The notes under the pieces: model-generated | What the model was told of the DNA's origin: nothing | Seen by the model: only the letters and a program-made list of their open reading frames with translations | Databases searched by the model: none | Made by a program: the position numbers and the translations under genes | Shown: one piece after another, positions 23,910-31,643 of the stretch | Layout of the letters: each line of letters begins with the position of its first letter | Position numbering within the stretch: position 1 is the first letter of the stretch | Source: Alphaproteobacteria bacterium HGW-Alphaproteobacteria-18 | Lineage (GTDB): Bacteria; Pseudomonadota; Alphaproteobacteria; Caulobacterales; Hyphomonadaceae | Direction: 5' to 3' | NCBI GenBank assembly: GCA_002841155.1 | Contig: PHEH01000006.1 | Span: 62,001 to 126,000 of the forward strand | Length of the DNA: 64,000 nt

Positions 23910-26108
23910 ATGAACCACACCCTTAGCCGGGCAGCCCTGCTGACTGGCGCGGCCCTGATGGCGCTGGCCCTGCCCGCAATTGCCGAAACGCCCGACGAAA
24001 GCGACGCGGACCGCGCCGTACGGGTGCTCGACGCGGTGACCGTCATCGGAAACATTGAAGACCCGCAATCGACTTACGGCTCTGCGTACACGCTGACGGA
24101 GCGGGAGCTCCAGAAGTTCGAATCAAGTAACGTCAACTCGGTGCTGCGCGCCGTTCCGGGCGTCTATGTGCGCGATGAGGATGGCCTGGGCACCTTCCCG
24201 CGCATCGGCATCCGCGCCTCCGCTTCTGGCCGCAGCGACCGGGTGCTGGTGCTTGAAGACGGCGTGCCCGCTGCGATGGCGCCTTATGCCAACACCTCAG
24301 CTTACTTCTTCCCCAACATCTCGCGGATGCGCAGTGTTGAAGTGCTCAAAGGCCCCGAGACCCTGCTGTATGGCCCGCAGAACGTGACCGGTGTGGTCAA
24401 CCTTCTGGCTACGGCTATTCCGGACGAGCGCCATGGCTATGTCCGCGCCGAGTTTGGCGAGAACAATACTGCCCGCCTGCACGCCTGGTATGGCGACACG
24501 GTTGGCCCATTCGGCTTCCTGGTCGAAACCTTCCAGAGCTCGACCGATGGGTTCCAGAAGATCGACCGGTCTGCCCGCACAGCCGGCAACGAGATCGAGG
24601 AATACATCCTGCGCCTGCAATGGGAAGGCGAGCGCCAGCGTCTTGAGTTCAAGGGTCAGTATGCCGATGAGACACATGACGTCTCCTATCTCGGCCTGAC
24701 GGACGCAGACTTCAAAGCCAATCCCGACCGCCGCTACGGCCTCTCCGAACTGGAGCAGATGAACCGGGGCCGCACCGGCTTCAGCCTGCACCATGAGTTT
24801 GACATCACCGACTCCTGGGCGCTGAAAACATCTGCCTACTGGACAGACACCGAGCGCCACTATCGCCGCCTCAACCAGATCAATGGCGTGAACGTTGGCA
24901 GCGTCACCGACACGATCAGCAATGGCGGCGCCAACGCGGCGCTGTTGCAGGGCATCCTGGATGGCACTGCCGACACCACCCATCCCAATGGCGTGCGCTA
25001 TGGCAACAACTTCCAGGAATTCACCTCGCAGGGCATCCAGACCCAGCTGGAAGGCGAATTCCAGACGGGCGCTTTCAGCCACAACCTGACCTTCGGCGTG
25101 CGCCGGCATGAGGACGAGACCCGCAACGTCGCCGATGCCAACAATGAGTTCTACCAGCAGGTCAATGGCCGCCTCATATTCCAGGGCCTCGGCACGCCGA
25201 ACAAGAACAAGGGCGAGGCCGAAGCCTGGTCCGTCTGGCTCGGCGACCGCATCTCCTATGGCAATTGGAGCTTCCTGCCGGTCATTCGCTATGAAGACAT
25301 CAAGACCGTTGGCAATGTGCTGAACCCCGCCCCGCGCAACAGCCTGACGAAAACCTCCGTCGGCCTTGGCGTGAACTATGCCGTGGATTCCAACTGGACC
25401 GTTCTGGCAGGCGTCTATGAGGGCTTTGCCCCGCCCGGATCAAGCGCCACCGAGGGCTCCAAAGGCGAAGAGAGCGTCAACTACGAAGCCGGTGTGCGGT
25501 ATCGCAATGGCACCCTTGGCATCGACGCTATCGCCTTCCTCAGCGACTATGACAACGCCCTGCGCCTCTGCCTGGTGGCCAACCCCTGCCCCGGCGGTAT
25601 CGTGGACGGATCAACGTTGCAGAGCGGCGCAAAGGAAGTCTACGGACTTGAGCTTGGCGGTTTCGCCACGCTGTTTGAAGGCAACGGCTTCTCCGTGCCC
25701 GCCCGCCTCGCCTACACCTACACCGACGGCGAATACACCCGCGCATCGGATACCGCCGGCGGCGTCCTCGCCGGCGACACGCTGGACTACACCCCGCCCC
25801 ATACCGGCGTGCTGCAGGTTGGCCTCGAGCATGAGCGCGCCTGGGACGTCTATGCCGCCCTCAACTATACCGACAAGACCTGCACCACCACGACCTGTGA
25901 TCGCGCCGGTGTCGATACGACCTATCTGCGTACGGAAAGTCTGCTCACGATGGATCTCTCCGCCTCCTATGACATCAGCGATGTGGTCGAGCTCTACACC
26001 AAGGTCGAGAACGTCTTCGACGAGCGCGCCATCACCCATCGCGGCGCAGACGGCGCCCGCGGCAATCCGGGCCGCTATGTCGGCGTCGGTATCCGTCTGA
26101 ACTTCTGA
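23910..26108 (+). CDS. TonB-dependent receptor, FecA-like (ferric siderophore/citrate uptake)
   Basis: A 732-residue outer-membrane receptor. A signal peptide (ending PAIAE) is followed by a plug domain (~45-150: VPGVYVRDEDGLGTFPRIGIR, GPETLLYGPQNVTGVVN) and a beta-barrel ending in the terminal phenylalanine (VGVGIRLNF). Segments such as LCLVANPCPGG and GAKEVYGLELGG are typical of the FecA/iron-dicitrate subgroup, so iron uptake energised by TonB/ExbBD is likely. The FecA N-terminal signalling domain is absent. ATG 23910 is used; a GTG at 23883 with AGGAAACC upstream would add nine residues. It is inserted between hisD and the DUF2948 gene, opposite in strand to both. Confidence 0.9.
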   Translation: MNHTLSRAALLTGAALMALALPAIAETPDESDADRAVRVLDAVTVIGNIEDPQSTYGSAYTLTERELQKFESSNVNSVLRAVPGVYVRDEDGLGTFPRIGIRASASGRSDRVLVLEDGVPAAMAPYANTSAYFFPNISRMRSVEVLKGPETLLYGPQNVTGVVNLLATAIPDERHGYVRAEFGENNTARLHAWYGDTVGPFGFLVETFQSSTDGFQKIDRSARTAGNEIEEYILRLQWEGERQRLEFKGQYADETHDVSYLGLTDADFKANPDRRYGLSELEQMNRGRTGFSLHHEFDITDSWALKTSAYWTDTERHYRRLNQINGVNVGSVTDTISNGGANAALLQGILDGTADTTHPNGVRYGNNFQEFTSQGIQTQLEGEFQTGAFSHNLTFGVRRHEDETRNVADANNEFYQQVNGRLIFQGLGTPNKNKGEAEAWSVWLGDRISYGNWSFLPVIRYEDIKTVGNVLNPAPRNSLTKTSVGLGVNYAVDSNWTVLAGVYEGFAPPGSSATEGSKGEESVNYEAGVRYRNGTLGIDAIAFLSDYDNALRLCLVANPCPGGIVDGSTLQSGAKEVYGLELGGFATLFEGNGFSVPARLAYTYTDGEYTRASDTAGGVLAGDTLDYTPPHTGVLQVGLEHERAWDVYAALNYTDKTCTTTTCDRAGVDTTYLRTESLLTMDLSASYDISDVVELYTKVENVFDERAITHRGADGARGNPGRYVGVGIRLNF

Positions 26109-26117
26109 TCTGAGGAT

Positions 26118-26139
26118 GGCGGGGCCAGCGTGCCCCGCC
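26118..26139 (+). terminator. GC-rich hairpin after the FecA-like gene
   Basis: GGCGGGGC/GCCCCGCC with a 6-nt loop lies 10 bp after the stop. A T-run is lacking, so termination may depend on the adjacent inverted repeat or on Rho. Confidence 0.45.
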
Positions 26140-26142
26140 CGC

Positions 26143-26226
26143 TTCATCCTTCGACTTCGCTCAGGATGAGCTCTGAAATTTAGCGTGGCCTCCAGAAGCT
26201 CATCCTGAGCGAAGTCGAAGGATGGG
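26143..26226. repeat. Second inverted pair of CCTTCGACTTCGCTCAGG repeats
   Basis: Copies at 26143-26172 and 26198-26226 face each other with the core CCTTCGACTTCGCTCAGG, the same unit as at 18343-18424 but with arms in the opposite order. They lie between the convergent FecA-like and DUF2948 genes and can form a ~28-bp stem, a plausible shared transcription barrier. Confidence 0.87.
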
Positions 26227-26241
26227 CGAGGTCAGCGCTGC

Positions 26242-26697
26242 CTACCGCTTCCGCCGTTCATGGCTGGGCACATGACGCGTCGGCCAGACATAATCGCTGT
26301 CCAGCAGCGTCGCGTCCAGCGCTTCCACCGTCAGCACGATCTCCCCATCGCCGGCAAACAGCAGCGTGACCTTGCCGCCCGGCGGCTCGTCATCGGGCGT
26401 GAAATCGACGCTCAGCAGCGAGAGAATCAGCTCGGGGTCCACCTTGGTGATGCCGCGCGTCTTGACCGCCATCACACCATCAAAGCCGAGAATGGAGCGC
26501 ACGCGCTCGCCCGGCTGGCCCTTGCGGGTCGGCGCGGTTTCCCACCGGTAGCGGTTGATCTCAAGGCTGAACCGGCGGTGTTTCTGCTCGTATTTGAGAT
26601 TGCCCGCTTTCACCACCGAATCCTGGACGGCGGCGGCGATGATCTTCAGGTCTTCGGCCTCTTCGGTGAACAGGCGGAGCGGTTTGGGATCGGTCAT
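26242..26697 (-). CDS. DUF2948 family protein
   Basis: A 151-residue protein of the alphaproteobacterial DUF2948 family (LFTEEAEDLKIIAAAVQDSVV, FSLEINRYRWE, DAVMAVKT-like segment, ILSLLSVDF). Function is unknown. In many alphaproteobacteria it lies between murA and hisD; here that order holds on the minus strand but is split on both sides by extra genes. Confidence 0.9.
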   Translation of the reverse strand: MTDPKPLRLFTEEAEDLKIIAAAVQDSVVKAGNLKYEQKHRRFSLEINRYRWETAPTRKGQPGERVRSILGFDGVMAVKTRGITKVDPELILSLLSVDFTPDDEPPGGKVTLLFAGDGEIVLTVEALDATLLDSDYVWPTRHVPSHERRKR

Positions 26698-26749
26698 TAT
26701 TGTATTCCGGCAACGTTGATTAAACTACAAACAGCTAGTGAGGTGCGTC

Positions 26750-27454
26750 TTAGTTTTTCTTTTTCATCCGGGTGATCAGACCCTCGTTATCGTAAACTGA
26801 GAGTTCGCCATTCGCGGTGAGAATGTAGTACTCTCCAAAAGCGTTTCCCGCTTTATCAACAAACTTCCGACCACGCGAATCTGCCGATTCCACGAGGGTT
26901 TGTGTTGTTCCGCTGCCATCTTTGAAATTCATCTGCAGTTTAATCTGCCCACCTTCCCGATAGAGAGTTCTTGTACTCCCGACGTATGGCCTTTCATCGA
27001 CCCAAACTCCGATCTTATCTGAGGCCGCATCTGCTTTGCGTGTGGGAGTGTCTTTGACGACCTTTGCGCCAGTTGCTTCGGGCTCCGGGGACTCAAAAAT
27101 TTTGACCCGAAGCGACGGATTGAAATGCGTGGAGGCCCACGCACCAGATCCGATTTCCATTTCAGGCAGGTAGTAAAGGATGAAAATCCGATCGAAGGAG
27201 GCAGTTTCTTGCGCCTTCAAATGATTGGCGATTGCAGCTAGCTCTTGCTCGCTAATTTTATCCGCAAGCCGAACATCGAAAGAAAGCTTTTGAGGAGGAG
27301 AAGCAGTTCGCTCCACCACGGTATACGCTGGAAGCTCAACTGCCTCCAAAGGAGCAATTTCCACTGGCTCTTGGACTTTCGTTGCTCCAGTCGGCTCAGA
27401 GCAACCAACCAATGCAATCGCTGAAGCCACAATCAGAACGTTCAACTTTTTCAT
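26750..27454 (-). CDS. Putative lipoprotein of unknown function, AT-richer than neighbours
   Basis: A 234-residue protein with a lipoprotein signal (MKKLNVLIVASAIALVGC), so Cys18 should be acylated. The mature part has a Pro/Glu-rich spacer then a mixed alpha/beta region (FDVRLADKISEQELAAIANHLKAQ; RIFILYYLPEM; GVWVDERPYVG; EYYILTANGELSVYDNEGLI). I recognise no domain. Base composition is clearly more AT-rich than murA and DUF2948 on each side, which suggests recent acquisition. ATG 27454 is used; ATG 27460 is two codons earlier. The longer open frame into murA is spurious. Confidence 0.72.
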   Translation of the reverse strand: MKKLNVLIVASAIALVGCSEPTGATKVQEPVEIAPLEAVELPAYTVVERTASPPQKLSFDVRLADKISEQELAAIANHLKAQETASFDRIFILYYLPEMEIGSGAWASTHFNPSLRVKIFESPEPEATGAKVVKDTPTRKADAASDKIGVWVDERPYVGSTRTLYREGGQIKLQMNFKDGSGTTQTLVESADSRGRKFVDKAGNAFGEYYILTANGELSVYDNEGLITRMKKKN

Positions 27455-27491
27455 ATTCATCCCCAGCAGCTCGCCCAATTTGGATTTGCGT

Positions 27492-28772
27492 TTATTCCTC
27501 TTCCCCAGACCGCCGCTCGATCTTCGCGCCGCACGCCCCCAGCTTCTCTTCCAGGCGCTCAAAGCCCCGGTCGAGATGGTAGATGCGGTTGACGACCGTT
27601 TCGCCCTGCGCGGCAAGCCCGGCGATGACGAGGGAGACCGAAGCGCGCAGGTCTGTGGCCATCACGGGCGCGCCGGTGAGCTGGGCTACGCCCTTCACCA
27701 CCGCTTCCTGGCCGCGCACGGTGATGTCGGCGCCAAGACGGGCAAGCTCCGGGGCATGCATGAAGCGGTTCTCGAAGATCGTCTCACGGATGATGCTGGT
27801 GCCACTCGCCAGAGTCATCAGCGCCATGAACTGGGCCTGCAAATCCGTCGGGAAGCCGGGATGAGGCTGGGTCGACAGGCTGACGGCTTTCAGCGGTGTG
27901 CCATTGCGGCGGATGCGGATCGTGGAGGCGCCTTCGTCCGCGTCCACGGTCACGCCCGCTTCGCGCAGCTTGGCAATCATCGCGCCGAGCGCAGCCACCG
28001 GCGCGCCCTCCAGCGTCACATCCCCGCCGGCAGCGGCCGCCGCCATGGCAAAGGTGCCCGCCTCAATCCGGTCGGGCATCACAGGATACGTCGCGCCTTT
28101 CAGCTTTTCGACGCCCTTGATGCGGATAATCGGCGTGCCGGCGCCAGACACCTGCGCGCCCATAGTGTTGAGACAGTTGGCGAGGTCTTCAATCTCGGGC
28201 TCGCGCGCGGCGTTCTCCAGGATGGTTTCGCCCTTGGCCAGCGTCGCGGCGAGCATCGCATGCTCCGTCGCGCCGACAGAAACTGTGGAAAAGTTGATAT
28301 GTGCGCCCTTCAGCCCGTGAATGGCGGCGGCCTTCACATAGCCCTGCTCCACGCGCAGGTCTGCGCCCATGGCTTCCAGCGCCTGCAGGTGCAGGTCCAC
28401 CGGCCGCGCGCCAATGGCGCAGCCGCCGGGCAGCGACACCGTGGCATGGCCCGAGCGCGCCACTAGCGGCCCGAGCACATTGAAGCTCGCCCGCATCTTC
28501 CGCACCTGTTCATAGGGCGCGATGGTGGATTTCAGCTCCGCCGCATTCAGGTGACAGGTGGACGAGCCCTTCGGCCAGTAAACCTCCACCCCCAGCGTCT
28601 CCAGCAGCTGCGCCAGAAAGCGCGTGTCAGCCAGGTTCGGCATATTGGTGAATTCCACCGGCTCATCGGTGAGCAGGCAGGCGACCATGAGCTTCAACGC
28701 GGAGTTTTTCGCGCCGGAGACGGGAATGCGGCCGCTGAGAGGGCTGCCGCCAATGATGTGAAGACGATCCAT
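27492..28772 (-). CDS. murA: UDP-N-acetylglucosamine 1-carboxyvinyltransferase
   Basis: Transfers enolpyruvate from PEP to UDP-GlcNAc, the first committed step of peptidoglycan synthesis, in the cytosol. The 426-residue product has the start motif [16 protein letters not shown] (Lys22), the active-site loop [15 protein letters not shown] with catalytic Cys118 (the fosfomycin-sensitive form), and [10 protein letters not shown] and NRFMHAPEL blocks. A conserved pair of very small genes lies just upstream on the same strand. Confidence 0.97.
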   Translation of the reverse strand: MDRLHIIGGSPLSGRIPVSGAKNSALKLMVACLLTDEPVEFTNMPNLADTRFLAQLLETLGVEVYWPKGSSTCHLNAAELKSTIAPYEQVRKMRASFNVLGPLVARSGHATVSLPGGCAIGARPVDLHLQALEAMGADLRVEQGYVKAAAIHGLKGAHINFSTVSVGATEHAMLAATLAKGETILENAAREPEIEDLANCLNTMGAQVSGAGTPIIRIKGVEKLKGATYPVMPDRIEAGTFAMAAAAAGGDVTLEGAPVAALGAMIAKLREAGVTVDADEGASTIRIRRNGTPLKAVSLSTQPHPGFPTDLQAQFMALMTLASGTSIIRETIFENRFMHAPELARLGADITVRGQEAVVKGVAQLTGAPVMATDLRASVSLVIAGLAAQGETVVNRIYHLDRGFERLEEKLGACGAKIERRSGEEE

Positions 28773-28831
28773 GGCCGTGAGGTATACCGTGCTTCGCGGC
28801 TTTGTAAGGGCCGATTTGTGAGCAATTACAG

Positions 28832-29134
28832 CTATTTGGATGCTGCCGCGCCGCCCCCGCCCCAGCAGAGAACGCCCATCAGGAAACCGAAATCATACCA
28901 GCGCCCGATATTGGGAAAGGCGTACATCCGGATATCATCGCTGAAAAGGCTGATCACAAAGGCGATCGGCGCCAGCAGACCGTCTATCAGCCCTCGCAGC
29001 AGCGCCGGATCGCCCGGCGCGCCCATCGGCCGCGACGCGCAGGACGCCAGCACGGCCATCATCAACGCCCAGGCCGCAAACCGCCCCACACGGCTGCTCG
29101 TCCACGCCTGTCCGGCGCCCCTTTGCGAAGTCAT
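28832..29134 (-). CDS. Small lipoprotein-like protein, conserved hypothetical
   Basis: About 100 residues, with a signal-like hydrophobic stretch ending VLASCASRP (candidate lipobox), a hydrophobic region [23 protein letters not shown], and [11 protein letters not shown] near the end. I recall the DDIRxYAxPNxGxWYDFGF pattern from small proteins of various proteobacteria, but its function is unknown to me. ATG 29134 starts one base after the stop of the 48-residue gene upstream, with AAGGGG nine bases away; ATG 29143 is the alternative. Translational coupling is likely. Confidence 0.68.
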   Translation of the reverse strand: MTSQRGAGQAWTSSRVGRFAAWALMMAVLASCASRPMGAPGDPALLRGLIDGLLAPIAFVISLFSDDIRMYAFPNIGRWYDFGFLMGVLCWGGGGAAASK

Positions 29135-29135
29135 G

Positions 29136-29282
29136 TCATGCATCCCCTTTGGCCTCAGCGGGGCTGTTATGACCTGATTCCTTGCGCGCAGCCGCCTTGC
29201 GGCGGCGCAGATTCGCCCGCAGCGCTTCGGCCCGGCGGGCTTCGCGCTCTTCCTGTTCGGTTTTCTTCTGATTGTCTGTCAT
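29136..29282 (-). CDS. 48-residue highly charged conserved small protein upstream of murA
   Basis: The frame starts at ATG 29282 (MTDNQKKTEQEEREARRAEA) and ends at TGA 29138-29136. It is dominated by Arg, Glu, Lys and Ala (ALRANLRRRKAAARKE), typical of a short helical protein. Similar peptides with an ALRxNLxRRKAxAR core lie near murA in other alphaproteobacteria, from memory, and may bind RNA or ribosomes; function is unknown. The next gene starts within one to eight bases of its stop. Confidence 0.72.
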   Translation of the reverse strand: MTDNQKKTEQEEREARRAEALRANLRRRKAAARKESGHNSPAEAKGDA

Positions 29283-29350
29283 ATTGAGCGGCAAATGGGT
29301 CTTTTCATATCGGCAGGGTTACGCTAAAGCCCCCGAACCCAACCGGCAAT

Positions 29351-29425
29351 GCCGCCTTAGCTCAGGGGTAGAGCGCGTCATTGGTAATGACGAGGTCGAC
29401 AGTTCAAATCTGTCAGGTGGCACCA
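29351..29425 (+). tRNA. tRNA-Thr (anticodon GGT)
   Basis: A 75-nt cloverleaf with encoded CCA: acceptor arms GCCGCCT/AGGTGGC (one G-U pair), D arm GCTCAGGGGTAGAGC, anticodon arm CGTCA-TTGGTAA-TGACG with anticodon GGT at the loop centre, and T arm GACAG-TTCAAAT-CTGTC. It reads ACC/ACT threonine codons. Confidence 0.97.
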
Positions 29426-29451
29426 TCGCCCTCCGGTTCTGCGTAGCGGAA

Positions 29452-29476
29452 AAATTTGATCCGGGGGATCAAATTT
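29452..29476. repeat. Perfect 10-bp inverted repeat after the tRNA
   Basis: AAATTTGATC and GATCAAATTT flank CGGGG, 27 bp after the tRNA end. It is much more AT-rich than its surroundings. It could be a tRNA-trailer structure or the scar of an integration event; neither is shown. Confidence 0.6.
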
Positions 29477-29528
29477 AGAAGCACGATGCAGGGGCGTAAG
29501 CGCAGGGCTCCTTCCCATTCCCAACGCA

Positions 29529-29566
29529 AAATGCCCGATCCTGACCTGGACCGGGCATTTGTGTTT
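29529..29566 (+). terminator. Intrinsic terminator of the tRNA-Thr transcript
   Basis: AAATGCCCG/CGGGCATTT stem with a 14-nt loop followed by GTGTTTT. It lies 100 bp after the tRNA and just before the end of the convergent HPF-like gene. Confidence 0.7.
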
Positions 29567-29581
29567 TGGGCTTCGCCGCAC

Positions 29582-29905
29582 TTACTTCCGAACGCGGTCG
29601 GCCTTGCCAAACGTCGCGTCGAGCCGGGCGACCAGCTTCTGCAGCGCGGCGCTGACAGCCGCTTCGGGCGTCGCGGCCCTGTCGCTGGTGGTCAGCGGCT
29701 CGCCATTATAAGGGCGCGCCTCGATCACCGCTTCGATGCCGTCTGGCCCATCCCGGCGCGTGCCATCGGTATCGCGGACATGCACTTCAATGCGCGAGAG
29801 GCGCGGTTCGAACCGGTCCAGCCGCTCGCGGAAGCGCGCCTCGAAATGCGCGTCCATCCGCGCGTCGCCATCGACCTTGTTGCCTGTGTTGAACTGGAAA
29901 TCCAT
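29582..29905 (-). CDS. HPF/RaiA-like ribosome-associated protein
   Basis: A 107-residue protein resembling the short hibernation-promoting factor/RaiA fold: FEARFRERLDRFEPRLSRIEVHVRD, then EAVIEARPYNGEPLTTSDRAATPEAAVSAALQKL. Such proteins bind the 30S decoding region in slow growth. The match is by pattern and is modest; the usual long-form C-terminal domain is absent. Its start overlaps the stop of the preceding gene (TGATG), so the two are translationally coupled. Confidence 0.75.
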   Translation of the reverse strand: MDFQFNTGNKVDGDARMDAHFEARFRERLDRFEPRLSRIEVHVRDTDGTRRDGPDGIEAVIEARPYNGEPLTTSDRAATPEAAVSAALQKLVARLDATFGKADRVRK

Positions 29906-30132
29906 CAGCGTACCTTCCTGCTGCGTTCGAGAACGGGGCGGTGCCCTTCCGCGTCCAGCGCGCCCATCGGCGGCTCATCTGCGCGTTTCTCGTGAATCTG
30001 GCCATCACCTGCGGTGCGCGATTCCGGAATGGACGAGGTGTCCTCTTCCGCCGCCTTGTTTTTCATGTCCAGCATGCGCTGCGCAATGTCAGCCTGCGTT
30101 TCTTCTTTTTCGGGTTTTTTGGAGTTGCTCAT
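29905..30132 (-). CDS. Small charged protein coupled to the HPF-like gene, unknown function
   Basis: A 75-residue, highly polar, probably disordered protein (MSNSKKPEKEETQADIAQRM at the start, HRPVLERSRKVR at the end). I recognise no family. Its TGA overlaps the ATG of the HPF-like gene by one base (TGATG), which argues it is a real coupled gene. ATG 30132 is preceded by a GGAGG-type stretch (GGGAGGCCCTCC). Confidence 0.65.
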   Translation of the reverse strand: MSNSKKPEKEETQADIAQRMLDMKNKAAEEDTSSIPESRTAGDGQIHEKRADEPPMGALDAEGHRPVLERSRKVR

Positions 30133-30215
30133 GGAGGGCCTCCCAATATTGGCATCATGCCGCCTTTGTGGCGGTCACTGAAACACCAACGCGGTGGGCG
30201 CTGCAGGGTTCCGCG

Positions 30216-31535
30216 CTATCTGCCGCTGCGCCCCAGAACCGGCAGCAGGGCGAGGCCCGCCACCAGCACGCCGAGCCCAAAGAAGGCCCCGCCCTGAACA
30301 TAAAGAATGGCAGACACCAGCATCGCCCCGCTGGAGAGGATGAACAGCGCCGGGACAAACGGATAAAGCGGCACACGGAAGGGCCGCGCCGCATCCGGCT
30401 CTTTCATCCGTAGGCGGATCAGCGCCATCCCGCTGGCAATCAGGAACACCCAATAGACCGGCGCGGTATAGTCCACCAGCGTTTCAAAGCCGCGATAGGC
30501 CGCGCCAAAGCCGACGAGGCCCAGCGAGATCACCCCCTGCGCCAGAATGGCGTTGCGCGGGCTGCGCGTCGTCTCGTTCCAGCGGCCAAGCCAGGAGAGC
30601 GCCGGCAGGCGCGCGGCCGCCGCATAGGTCGTGCGCGCCCCCACAATGATCGTGGCGTTGACCGAGGTAACGGCGGCTGCCACCACCGCCAGGGCGAGCA
30701 CAACGCCCGCGCTTTCCCCAAAGGCGATGGCCATCAGATCCGCCGCCGGCGCCGCGGCCCCCGCCAGCCCGTCGAGCCCGAGGCCGCGCAGCATCGCCCA
30801 GGCCGTCAGCAGGTAGAGCCCGGTAATCAGCGAAATCGCAATCACGAGCGCGCGCACCATCCCCCGCTCCCCATCCTTCACCTCGGACGACAGCGTCGCC
30901 GATTCCGTCCACCCTCCAAACGCCAGCAGCACAAAGACGAGCCCATAGCCGATCCCGCCCAGCCCCGGCATGTAAGGCTCCCCCGGCGCCAGCGGCGGCG
31001 TGCCCGACAGCGCAATCTTCGCCCCCGCCGCCACCAGCACCAGCAAGCCCACCACCAGGATGATGACCAGCCCGCTATCGCTCGCCTCGCCGGTCGGCCG
31101 CAGTTTCAGCGCGCTCAGCCCCAGCACGCTGGCAAAGGCATAGATCGCGGACCCGTGCGTCCCCAGATCAATCACCCGGTTCATATAATCGCCAATGACA
31201 AAGCCGAGCAGCGCAATCGCGCCGGTATTGATCACGGCAAAGCGCGCCCACGCGAAGAGAAACGCAAAGCGCCGCCCCCAGGCCCGCTCCAGGAAATGAT
31301 AATCCCCGCCGGCATGGGGAAACGCCGCCGCCAGCTCCGAATAGCACAGCGCCCCCATCAACGAAATAAACCCGCCCGCCAGCCACAGCAGATACACCGC
31401 CGTCTCCGACCCCGCATTGGCCGCCACCAGCGCCGGGGATTTGAATATCCCCGCCCCGACCACCATCGCAATGGTCACCACCACGACATAGCGCGTCGTC
31501 AGGCTACGGACGGGATAAGCGGAAGATTCAGTCAT
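30216..31535 (-). CDS. APC-superfamily amino acid permease
   Basis: A 439-residue inner-membrane transporter with about 12 hydrophobic segments. The first helix carries the APC substrate-binding signature VVGAGIFKSP, and FLFAWARFAVINTGAIALLGFVIG-type helices and AFGGWTESATLSSEV (helix 6) follow. It probably imports an amino acid in symport or exchange; specificity is unknown. It lies downstream of the large TonB receptor on the same strand, separated by a terminator. With that receptor and the S9 peptidase it would make a peptide-degradation and uptake route. Confidence 0.9.
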   Translation of the reverse strand: MTESSAYPVRSLTTRYVVVVTIAMVVGAGIFKSPALVAANAGSETAVYLLWLAGGFISLMGALCYSELAAAFPHAGGDYHFLERAWGRRFAFLFAWARFAVINTGAIALLGFVIGDYMNRVIDLGTHGSAIYAFASVLGLSALKLRPTGEASDSGLVIILVVGLLVLVAAGAKIALSGTPPLAPGEPYMPGLGGIGYGLVFVLLAFGGWTESATLSSEVKDGERGMVRALVIAISLITGLYLLTAWAMLRGLGLDGLAGAAAPAADLMAIAFGESAGVVLALAVVAAAVTSVNATIIVGARTTYAAAARLPALSWLGRWNETTRSPRNAILAQGVISLGLVGFGAAYRGFETLVDYTAPVYWVFLIASGMALIRLRMKEPDAARPFRVPLYPFVPALFILSSGAMLVSAILYVQGGAFFGLGVLVAGLALLPVLGRSGR

Positions 31536-31587
31536 GATGAAAGCGCCCCGGTTATGTGCCTCTCTGGCTTACACCAGGCCGCACAAA

Positions 31588-31616
31588 GAAAAAGGGCGGA
31601 CCTGATGGCCCGCCCT
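31588..31616 (-). terminator. Intrinsic terminator after the large TonB receptor
   Basis: On the minus strand GGGCGGGCC/GGTCCGCCC (one mismatch) with a 4-nt loop is followed by TTTTTC. It lies 28 bp after the receptor stop and separates it from the permease gene. Confidence 0.8.
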
Positions 31617-31643
31617 CCTTCATAATGTCGACTGCCTGACAGA

